NCBI RefSeq assembly: GCF_036181745.1
Contig: NZ_CP108080.1
Span: 3,811,501-3,875,500, forward strand
Source: Streptomyces sp. NBC_00259
Lineage (GTDB): Bacteria > Actinomycetota > Actinomycetes > Streptomycetales > Streptomycetaceae
Reading direction: 5' to 3'
Length of the DNA stretch: 64,000 nt
Shown here one piece after another: positions 1 to 6,777 of the stretch. Position 1 is the first letter of the stretch. Each line of letters begins with the position of its first letter. The notes under the pieces were generated by a model, which worked only from the letters and a program-made list of their open reading frames with translations, was not told where the DNA came from and ran no database searches. Both the position numbers and the translations under genes were made by a program.

Positions 1-998
1 GCCGTGTTGGCGACGGCCGAGACCAGAAGCGCGGCCGCGTTCGCCGGCTGCGGACCGGCGCCGGTGCGGAAGAGGGAGTACAGCAGCAGATAGAAGAGCG
101 TCGAGAGCGCGCCGACGACGCAGAAGCCGACCAACTGCCTGGTCAGCCCGCCCGGCACACCGCTGAGGCCCCGGTCCCTCGGGTCGTCGCCGAACGGCCG
201 GGCGAGCCGGTCCAGCGGCAGCGCGCCGACGGCCAGCGCACACCCCACCCGCCAGACGCCCTTCAGGTCGTCGACGGCCGTCCGCACGAGGTGCACGGTG
301 GAGTCGGGGTCGTCGACCCAGTCCACCGGGACCTCGTGGATCCGCAGCCCGGCCCGCTCGGCCAGCACCAGCAGCTCGGTGTCGAAGAACCAGCCGGTGT
401 CCTCGACCATCGGCAGCAGCCGCTCGGCCACATCACGCCGTATCGCCTTGAACCCGCACTGGGCGTCGGAGAACCGCGCGGCGAGCGAGCCCCGCAGGAT
501 CAGGTTGTACGTACGCGAGATGAACTCCCGCTTCGCGCCCCGCACCACCCGCGACGACCGCGCGAGCCGCGAGCCGATCGCGAGGTCCGAGTGCCCGGAG
601 ATCAGCGGGGCGACCAGCGGCAGCAGCGCGTTGAGGTCGGTGGACAGGTCGACGTCCATGTACGCGAGGACGGGCGCGTCGGACGCCGCCCACACGGCCC
701 GCAGCGCACGGCCGCGCCCCTTCTGCTCCAGCCGGTACGCCCGTACCCCGGGGAGCGACGCCTCCAGCGCGGCCGCCACCTGGGGCGTACGGTCGGTGGA
801 CGCGTTGTCCGCGACGGTGATCCGGAAGCCGTACGGGAAGGTGCGTGCGAGGTGGCTGTGGAGCCGCATGACGCACGGCTCCAGGTCCTTCTCCTCGTTG
901 TAGACGGGAATGACCACGTCGAGTACGGGCGTGCCCCCCGGCCGCACGGGCAGATGCTCCCGCGCCGGCAAGGTGCCCGGTGCAATGTCGGTTCGCAT
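1..998 (-). CDS. GT2-family glycosyltransferase with GtrA-like C-terminus (3' end cut by window)
   Basis: Likely transfers a sugar to or from a polyprenyl-phosphate carrier at the membrane. The 332 visible residues start at ATG 998. The GT-A fold is recognisable: VIPVYNEE near residue 30, the ADNASTD loop near 63-69 and the DVD metal/nucleotide site at 115-117. This resembles dolichol-phosphate-mannose-synthase-like enzymes. After about residue 275 a hydrophobic stretch (LVGFCVVGALSTLFYLLL) starts a GtrA-type membrane domain that continues past the window edge. It begins 26 bases after the histidine kinase stop, so it probably belongs to the regulator-kinase operon. The substrate cannot be told from sequence. 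Confidence 0.85.
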   Translation of the reverse strand, partial: MRTDIAPGTLPAREHLPVRPGGTPVLDVVIPVYNEEKDLEPCVMRLHSHLARTFPYGFRITVADNASTDRTPQVAAALEASLPGVRAYRLEQKGRGRALRAVWAASDAPVLAYMDVDLSTDLNALLPLVAPLISGHSDLAIGSRLARSSRVVRGAKREFISRTYNLILRGSLAARFSDAQCGFKAIRRDVAERLLPMVEDTGWFFDTELLVLAERAGLRIHEVPVDWVDDPDSTVHLVRTAVDDLKGVWRVGCALAVGALPLDRLARPFGDDPRDRGLSGVPGGLTRQLVGFCVVGALSTLFYLLLYSLFRTGAGPQPANAAALLVSAVANT

Positions 999-1024
999 GG
1001 CCCTGACTCTCGCCAGAGCCGCTG

Positions 1025-2623
1025 TCAAGGCAGTGTGGTGAGCCTGTGCGCCGACTGTGAGTCGTGTGCCGGGTCCGAATCGACTGCCGGCCGTGGGTCG
1101 TGCGCCGACCGTGGGTCGTGTGCCGGCTGTGAGTCGTGCCTCGGGTGGGCCAGAGGCAGCCGTACGGAGAAGACCGTGCGTCCCGGGGCGCTCTCGACGC
1201 CCACCGTCCCGCCGTGCGCGGCGACGACCGCCTGCACGATCGCGAGCCCGAGTCCGGTGCTCCCGGCGTGCCGTGAGCGTGAGGCGTCGCCTCGCGCGAA
1301 GCGTTCGAAGACACGCGGGAGCAGCGCCGCCGGGATGCCGGGCCCGTCGTCGCGGATCTCGATCGTGACGGCACCGCGCCGGTCGAGCGGCCGGACGCAC
1401 GCGGTCACCGTGGTCCCGGGCGGCGTGTGCGTACGGGCGTTGGCCAGCAGATTGACCAGGACCTGCTGGAGCCGCGCAGGGTCGGCCCGTACCGTCGCGG
1501 GCTCGTCCGGCAGTTCCAGGCGCCAGGCGTGGTCAGGCCCCGCGGCCCGGGCGTCGCTCACGGCGTCCACGACCCGGGGGGACAGATCGGTGCTCTCGTA
1601 CGACAGCGGCCGCCCGGCGTCGAGCCGGGCCAGCAGCAGCAGATCCTCCACCAGCCCCGTCATCCGGGTCGCCTCCGCCTCGATCCGGCCGAGTGCGTGC
1701 CGGGTGTCGGGGCCGGTCCGCTCCCGGCCGCGGCGCGTCAGCTCGGCGTAGCCGCGGATGGAGGCCAGTGGTGTACGCAGCTCATGGCTGGCGTCGGCGA
1801 CGAACTGCCGTACCCGTGTCTCGCTCTCCTGGCGCGCGTCCAGAGCGGAGTGAACGTGGTCGAGCATCCGGTTGAGCGCCGCGCCGACCTGCCCGACCTC
1901 GTTGCGCGGATCCGCCTCCGCGTCCGGTACGCGCTCGTGCAGCGCCACCTCACCGCTGTGCAGGGGGAGTTCGGAGACCCGGGTGGCGGTCGCGGCGACG
2001 CGCCGCAGCGGTCGCAGGGCGACCCCGACGAGCGTCCCGCCCGCGAGTCCGGCGGCGATCAGCCCGGCGGCGGTCACCGAGATCTCGACGACCACGAGGG
2101 TGCCGATGGTGCTGTGCACCTCGGCGAGCGGTACGCCGACGAGGAACGCGCCGTTGCCGCCGGCCGTGTACTCGACGCGGTAGTCACCGAGCCCGGGCAG
2201 CTCCACACTGTGCGCCCGGTCGTCGCGCGGCACGGCGGCGAGCGCCGCCTTCTCCGCCTCCGACAGGGCCCGGTCGGTGACCCGCGGCCCCTCGTCCGTC
2301 GTTTCCTGCTGGGCGGAGACGAGCCCGTCCCCCAGGGAGCCGTCGGCCGCCACCTCCAGCCCGACCGTGCCGAGCGGTGCGCCGCCGCCGGTGACGAACC
2401 GCAGCGGCTCCACCTGCAACCGCGGTTCGCGCGGGGCGCCCGGTGGCGGACCCGCCGCCCGCAGCGCGATGCCGTGCAGCTGATCGTCCTTCTGCCCGTA
2501 CAGATAGGTGCGCAGCGCCAGTGTGGTCACCGTGCCGATCACCGCCGCGACCACCGCGATCAGCGCGACCGCGGAGACGACCAGCCGGGCCCGCAGCGAC
2601 CACCTTCCGCTCATGCCGCTCAT
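1025..2623 (-). CDS. Two-component sensor histidine kinase
   Basis: Membrane histidine kinase of 532 aa, partner of the response regulator just upstream; its ATG overlaps the regulator's TGA (ATGA at 2620-2623), which indicates translational coupling. Order: N-terminal membrane helix (about 12-33), extracytoplasmic sensor region, second helix (about 172-198), HAMP, HisKA with H-box ASHELRTPLAS, then HATPase_c with a DDGPGIP box and a GLGLAI box. The signal is unknown. The last roughly 35 residues are an odd hydrophilic tail of repeated His-Asp-Ser/Pro-Ala units (HDSQPAHDPRSAHDPRPA), encoded by imperfect tandem repeats at about 1030-1140. The tail lies beyond the kinase core and is probably not needed for catalysis. 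Confidence 0.95.
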   Translation of the reverse strand: MSGMSGRWSLRARLVVSAVALIAVVAAVIGTVTTLALRTYLYGQKDDQLHGIALRAAGPPPGAPREPRLQVEPLRFVTGGGAPLGTVGLEVAADGSLGDGLVSAQQETTDEGPRVTDRALSEAEKAALAAVPRDDRAHSVELPGLGDYRVEYTAGGNGAFLVGVPLAEVHSTIGTLVVVEISVTAAGLIAAGLAGGTLVGVALRPLRRVAATATRVSELPLHSGEVALHERVPDAEADPRNEVGQVGAALNRMLDHVHSALDARQESETRVRQFVADASHELRTPLASIRGYAELTRRGRERTGPDTRHALGRIEAEATRMTGLVEDLLLLARLDAGRPLSYESTDLSPRVVDAVSDARAAGPDHAWRLELPDEPATVRADPARLQQVLVNLLANARTHTPPGTTVTACVRPLDRRGAVTIEIRDDGPGIPAALLPRVFERFARGDASRSRHAGSTGLGLAIVQAVVAAHGGTVGVESAPGRTVFSVRLPLAHPRHDSQPAHDPRSAHDPRPAVDSDPAHDSQSAHRLTTLP

Positions 2624-3360
2624 TCACCCGGCTTGATCAGGTATCCCGCGCCGCGCCTGGTGTGGATCATCGGCGAGCGGCCCGCGTCGATCTTCCGCCG
2701 CAGATAGGAGATGTAGAGCTCGACGACATTGGCCTGGCCGCCGAAGTCGTACGACCAGACCCGGTCGAGGATCTGCGCCTTGCTGAGCACCCGCCGTGGA
2801 TTGCGCATCAGATAGCGCAGCAGCTCGAACTCGGTCGCCGTGAGGTGGATCGACGTACCGCCGCGGGCCACCTCGTGGCTGTCCTCGTCAAGGGTCAGAT
2901 CGCCGATGGCGAGCACCGATTCGCCGCGTGCGGCGGCCGCCGTACCGGACCGGCGGATCAGGCCGCGCAGCCGCGCGACGACCTCCTCCAGGCTGAACGG
3001 CTTGGTGACGTAGTCGTCGCCGCCCGCCGTGAGGCCGGCGATCCGGTCCTCGACGGCGTCCTTCGCCGTCAGGAACAGCACGGGCACGTCGGGCAGTTCA
3101 CGGCGCAGCCTGCCGAGCACCGCCAGCCCGTCCATGTCGGGCAGCATCACGTCGAGGATCACGGCGTCGGGCCGGAAGGCGCGCGCCGCGCGCACGGCGC
3201 CCGCGCCGTCGCCCGCGCTGCGCACCTCCCACCCTTCATAGCGCAGCGCCATCGAGAGCAGCTCGGTCAGGGAGGTCTCGTCGTCCACGACGAGTACCCG
3301 GACGGGGCCGCCGTCCGGCCGCCGGAGATCGGTACGTCCCTGGGCTGAGATCGTCGTCAT
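2620..3360 (-). CDS. OmpR/PhoB-family response regulator
   Basis: DNA-binding response regulator of 246 aa. The receiver (about 22-135) has the acidic pair in VVDDE, phospho-acceptor Asp in AVILDVMLPDMDG, Thr in LFLTAKD and Lys in YVTKPFS. The winged-helix effector (about 150-244) carries the family's LTATEFELLRYL and TRRGAGYLI signatures. The start is ATG 3360; an open frame continues upstream through the amidohydrolase region but has no regulator-like content. Tandem 11-base direct repeats at 3402-3423, about 45-60 bases upstream of the start, are the kind of site this family binds, so autoregulation is plausible. Its cognate kinase follows directly. Confidence 0.96.
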   Translation of the reverse strand: MTTISAQGRTDLRRPDGGPVRVLVVDDETSLTELLSMALRYEGWEVRSAGDGAGAVRAARAFRPDAVILDVMLPDMDGLAVLGRLRRELPDVPVLFLTAKDAVEDRIAGLTAGGDDYVTKPFSLEEVVARLRGLIRRSGTAAAARGESVLAIGDLTLDEDSHEVARGGTSIHLTATEFELLRYLMRNPRRVLSKAQILDRVWSYDFGGQANVVELYISYLRRKIDAGRSPMIHTRRGAGYLIKPGE

Positions 3361-3401
3361 GGTGCCCACCCTGGGACCGTGCGGTGAGAGCCACCTTTCC
3401 C

Positions 3402-3433
3402 TTACCTGTGAATTCCCTGAGAACCGTCTCAGG
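3402..3433 (-). promoter_or_regulatory. Candidate operator: tandem 11-bp repeat plus inverted repeat upstream of the response regulator
   Basis: Read on the minus strand, TTCTCAGGGAA (3413-3423) is followed directly by TTCACAGGTAA (3402-3412): two 11-base units identical at 9 positions, the period used by OmpR/PhoB-family dimers. It overlaps a perfect 7-base inverted repeat, CCTGAGA/TCTCAGG (3416-3422 and 3427-3433), which also covers the stop codon of the upstream amidohydrolase. Autoregulatory binding is inferred; a weak terminator role for the inverted repeat is the alternative. Confidence 0.5.
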
Positions 3434-4373
3434 AGGTCAGCGAGAAGAGCCGGGCCGCGTTCCCTTGACAGACCGCGCGCAGCCAGTCGTCCCCCAGCTC
3501 CAGCCGCTCCAGCGCCCGCAGCTGGTGCAGATACGGATACGGAATGTTCGGGAAGTCCGTCCCGAACAGCACCCGGTCCCCGAGCCCGGCCAGCCGCGCC
3601 CGCTCCTCCACCGGGAACGGGCTGAGCCGCTCGCTGAAGTCCGTGAACGCCATCGTCGTGTCCAGCCGCACCTCCTCGTACCGCTCCGCGAGGTCCAGGA
3701 AGTCCGTGTACTCCGGCATCCCCATGTGCGCGACGATCAGCGGCAACCGCGGATGGCGCGCGAGGAGCCGGCCGACCGGCTCCGGCCCGGTGTACTTGCC
3801 GGGCGCCGGTCCCGAGCCGCAGTGCATCACCACCGGGACGCCCGCCTCGGCGAGCAGCCCCCACACCGGGTCGAGCAGCGCGCCGTTGGGGTCGTACGCC
3901 CCGACCTGGACGTGCGACTTGACGACGCACGCGCCGCTCTCGAGCGCCCGGCGGACATAGTGCTCCACACCCTCCTCGGGAAAGAGCGTCGCCGTGTGCA
4001 GACAGCCGGGCGTACGGGCGGCGAAGTCCGCGGACCAGCCGTTGAGCCACTCGGCCATGCCCGCCTTGTGCGGGTACAACATCGAGGTGAAGTTCCGTAC
4101 CCCGAACTCCCGGAGCAGCGCGACCCGCCGGTCCTCCTCCTCGCGGTAGGTGATCGGCCACTTCATGCCGGTCAGCGGCCCGGCGGCGTCGAAGTACGCC
4201 CACACCTTGTCGAGGACCCGCTCCGGCATGAAGTGCGTATGGACGTCGACGAGTCCCGGGAGCCCGAGCCGCTCCCAGAACGCCCGCACCTCCCGGGCCT
4301 CGGTGACGTACGCGGAAGCCGAACGTGAGGGGGCGGCGGGGCGGTTCGGTTCCGCCACGGGGTGATCGCTCAT
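3429..4373 (-). CDS. Amidohydrolase family 2 (TIM-barrel metal hydrolase)
   Basis: Predicted cytoplasmic metal-dependent hydrolase or decarboxylase of the ACMSD/amidohydrolase-2 type, 314 aa. VDVHTHFMPERV near the N-terminus gives the HxH metal ligands. A mid-barrel His lies in VIVAHMGMPE, and the C-terminal FGTDFPNIPY carries the conserved Asp. The ATG at 4373 is chosen because GGAGGG lies 8 bases upstream; an in-frame GTG at 4382 sits directly against that ribosome site. It is transcribed in the same direction as the regulator-kinase genes but is separated by about 70 bases holding a likely operator, so it may be a separate unit. The substrate is unknown. Confidence 0.88.
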   Translation of the reverse strand: MSDHPVAEPNRPAAPSRSASAYVTEAREVRAFWERLGLPGLVDVHTHFMPERVLDKVWAYFDAAGPLTGMKWPITYREEEDRRVALLREFGVRNFTSMLYPHKAGMAEWLNGWSADFAARTPGCLHTATLFPEEGVEHYVRRALESGACVVKSHVQVGAYDPNGALLDPVWGLLAEAGVPVVMHCGSGPAPGKYTGPEPVGRLLARHPRLPLIVAHMGMPEYTDFLDLAERYEEVRLDTTMAFTDFSERLSPFPVEERARLAGLGDRVLFGTDFPNIPYPYLHQLRALERLELGDDWLRAVCQGNAARLFSLTS

Positions 4374-4462
4374 GCCGGCCACCCTCCGACGTGCGCCGAT
4401 CAGCTGTCCAGGCCCCGGGTGCGGGAACCCGGACTCGGAAGAGCCCGTCCTGGACCCGGGAC

Positions 4463-5350
4463 TCAGAAGAGTCCGTCCTGAACCCCCGACGGCAGTTCTT
4501 CGGCCGGGACGGTCAGCGGGGCACGCGGATCGGCGGCGACGAGCTCCCAGCCGGACAGCAGTCGGGTGTCCACCACCGTCACCCGCCCGTCACCGGTGCG
4601 CAGATGCAGATCGGGCCCGGCCGCGGCGACCAGCCGCCCGGCGACGGTCCCGCCGTCCACCAGCTCCCGCACCACACGCGAGGCGGCCGGCAGCACCGCC
4701 GGCCGGTCCAGCCCGAACACCCCTGCGTGGTCGACCGCCTCGAACGCGATCGGCTCCAGCGCCTCCGGCCATCCCGTGAGCGCCACGGCCCGCGCGTACA
4801 GCTCCGTGACCTCCGCCGCCCGATCGACCGCACGGTCCGCCAGCACCGCACGTACCGCCCGCTTCCGCGCGTACGGGATGCGGTCCGGCACCCCCAGCGC
4901 GGCCCGCAGCAACTCCTCCGTGCGCCGCGCCGCCATCAGCGGCCCGCGCCCCAGCCAGCCGAACACCACCGCCCCCTGCTCCAGCAGTCGCGCCGTGCCC
5001 CGTTCCTCGGCGGTGATCCCGACCTTCACCATCCCGGGCCCGAACCAGGCGAGATACACGCGGTACGTCCGGGGATCGTCGGCCACGGTGTCGGCGGCCA
5101 CCGAGTGCACCCGGTCCAGCCGCGCGCACTCGGCACACAGCCCACCGGTACTCCGCCCGGACACCACGGCGCCGACCGGACACACGTTTCCCCGCGCCCC
5201 ACCGCACCGCCGCTCCCCGACGGCCCGGAACCCGATCTCCTGCCCGTACCCGAGCCGGCTCTCCCGCAGCTCCGCCCCCCGCGCCCACCGGAGCACGGGA
5301 GCCCCCTGGACCCACCTCATCCCCCGGCACTGCCACCGGTCGCCGCCCAT
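4463..5350 (-). CDS. DUF2797 family protein
   Basis: Conserved 295-aa cytoplasmic protein recognised as DUF2797 from its overall layout. There is an N-terminal Cys-rich segment (RCGG...CPVGA...LCAECARLD) that could bind zinc. It is followed by the characteristic block YRVYLAWFGPGMVKVGITAEERG, in which the GIT/ERG signature resembles a GIY-YIG-like fold. The biochemical role is unknown. The start ATG 5350 gives the expected length. Its final codons and stop lie in the second copy of an imperfect 25-base duplication (4433-4457 and 4461-4485). tRNA-Arg lies upstream on the same strand, separated by a terminator. Confidence 0.85.
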   Translation of the reverse strand: MGGDRWQCRGMRWVQGAPVLRWARGAELRESRLGYGQEIGFRAVGERRCGGARGNVCPVGAVVSGRSTGGLCAECARLDRVHSVAADTVADDPRTYRVYLAWFGPGMVKVGITAEERGTARLLEQGAVVFGWLGRGPLMAARRTEELLRAALGVPDRIPYARKRAVRAVLADRAVDRAAEVTELYARAVALTGWPEALEPIAFEAVDHAGVFGLDRPAVLPAASRVVRELVDGGTVAGRLVAAAGPDLHLRTGDGRVTVVDTRLLSGWELVAADPRAPLTVPAEELPSGVQDGLF

Positions 5351-5380
5351 GCCGCGTACTCCTCAAGCGCGTCCAACGCA

Positions 5381-5411
5381 AGAGGCCCCCGGATCATCTC
5401 CGGGGGCCTCT
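5381..5411 (-). terminator. Hairpin terminator after tRNA-Arg
   Basis: A perfect 13-base stem (AGAGGCCCCCGGA against TCCGGGGGCCTCT) with a 5-base loop lies 7 bases beyond the tRNA-Arg 3' end on the minus strand. There is no clear T-run, as is common in Streptomyces. Confidence 0.8.
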
Positions 5412-5417
5412 CAGCTG

Positions 5418-5490
5418 TGCACTCGGCAGGATTCGAACCTGCAACCTTCTGATCCGTAGTCAGATGCTCTATCCGTTAAGCTACGAGTGC
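5418..5490 (-). tRNA. tRNA-Arg (anticodon ACG)
   Basis: A cloverleaf of 73 bases can be drawn on the minus strand. The acceptor stem is GCACTCG/CGAGTGC with discriminator A. The anticodon arm is TCTGA-CTACGGA-TCAGA (anticodon ACG, reading CGN arginine codons after A34 modification). The T-loop is GGTTCGAATCC. No CCA is encoded. Confidence 0.95.
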
Positions 5491-5681
5491 TTGGCGTTCC
5501 GGGCTTTTCTGCCCGGTCGGCGTTGCGGGAACAACATTACATGACCTGCGCCGCCAGGCGAAATCCATTACCCGCACCCCTTCTGACCTGCACAAACACC
5601 CGTACGGCCGTATGAGCGCCCGGCGCTGGCGAAGTGCCAAGGAGCGGCGGCGCAGGGGCGGCAGACGCAGCGGCGGGAACG

Positions 5682-5715
5682 ACCGAAGCCCCGGCCGTCG
5701 GGCCGGGGCTTCGGT
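5682..5715 (-). terminator. Hairpin terminator after tRNA-Ser(GCT)
   Basis: A perfect 15-base inverted repeat (ACCGAAGCCCCGGCC with a GTCG loop) starts 7 bases past the 3' end of tRNA-Ser on the minus strand. Confidence 0.8.
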
Positions 5716-5722
5716 GATCGCG

Positions 5723-5813
5723 CGGAGGCGGAGGGATTTGAACCCTCGATGGGCTTTAAGACCCAAACCGCATTAGCAGTGCGGCGCCATAGACCGGACT
5801 AGGCGACGCCTCC
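5723..5813 (-). tRNA. tRNA-Ser (anticodon GCT)
   Basis: Class II tRNA of 91 bases: acceptor GGAGGCG/CGCCTCC, discriminator G, anticodon arm CCGCA-CTGCTAA-TGCGG (anticodon GCT, AGC/AGU codons), long variable arm and T-loop GGTTCAAATCC. A second, quite different tRNA-Ser with the same anticodon lies at 54852-54936. Confidence 0.95.
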
Positions 5814-6037
5814 AGCACACCCGCGCGGGCGCGAGTGGTGCGTGCAGATGATGACACAGCCGGGTGGGCTGTCACCAATCGCTCCCCACGGTACTAGGCG
5901 CCCGGGCTCCTGGGCAAAGAGCCTCTCGTCCCTCGTTCGCCCCGGTCGGCCCACCCCGGTTGCGCAACGGACGGGCGAGCGGAGCGTTAGAGATGCCGGG
6001 GCGCCGCCCCAAGATCCTTCGCTCTCCAGGAGTACGC

Positions 6038-6517
6038 ATGCTGCGCCGCTTCGTCCTCATCGTCGCCGCGACCGCCACGGCCTCCGTCGCCGCGCTGACC
6101 GTCGCCGTTCCCACCGCGGGGGCGGCCCCCTCCGCACCGATCCCGCTGCCCCTGCTGGAGTCCGAACCCGGGGACCAGCTCACCGTGATCACCTCGGACA
6201 CCGGGAACCCGGAGGCCAACGGCACCTACGAGCTGAAGTGCGGGCCGGCCGGCGGTACGCACCCCGAGGCGCAGGCCGCCTGCGACAAGCTGGCGGAGTT
6301 CGCCTCCGCGGAGGAGGACCCGTTCACGCCCGTCGACCAGGACCGCATGTGCACGATGCAGCACGGCGGCCCGGCCACGGCCCGGGTGACCGGCACCTGG
6401 CAGGGGCGGAGCATCGACGCCACGTTCGACCGCACCAACGGCTGCGAGATCAAGCGCTGGGAGACGCTGGAACCGGTCCTGCCGACCGCCCGCAACGAGG
6501 AGCCGGACACGGCTTGA
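6038..6517 (+). CDS. Subtilisin-inhibitor-like (SSI family) secreted protease inhibitor
   Basis: Secreted serine-protease inhibitor of 159 aa. A Sec signal peptide (MLRRFVLIVAATATASVAAL..., predicted cleavage near AGAA|PS, residue 29-31) precedes an SSI fold. The four cysteines (LKCGP, AACDKL, RMCTMQH, NGCEIK) match the two disulfides of the family. The reactive-site loop would be around MCTMQHGGPA, with Met as probable P1 residue as in classic SSI. ATG 6038 follows CCAGGAG by 6 bases. Family members inhibit extracellular subtilisin- or trypsin-like proteases and influence development. It stands alone, divergent from the tRNA genes. Confidence 0.9.
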   Translation: MLRRFVLIVAATATASVAALTVAVPTAGAAPSAPIPLPLLESEPGDQLTVITSDTGNPEANGTYELKCGPAGGTHPEAQAACDKLAEFASAEEDPFTPVDQDRMCTMQHGGPATARVTGTWQGRSIDATFDRTNGCEIKRWETLEPVLPTARNEEPDTA

Positions 6518-6777
6518 AGGTGACTCTGCGGCCCGGCCGGACCGGGCCGCAGAGGCCGCGGCCGGGACCGGATTCCGGGCCGCAGCCAGGTCAGCGGGTG
6601 TTTCAGGGGACACGGAGCCGCTCCGTGTACACAGAACCTTGGTGAGAGCTCCCCCTCATCCGCCGCCGCCGGCGTATCCCCTGCCTTTAGACTCCCTCCA
6701 GTGACAGGCTGCGGCCCGAGGGGCAAGATGGGGTCGGCCGTCCGAAAGATGCTGTAGGTCAGGGAGGAAGCGTCGTC

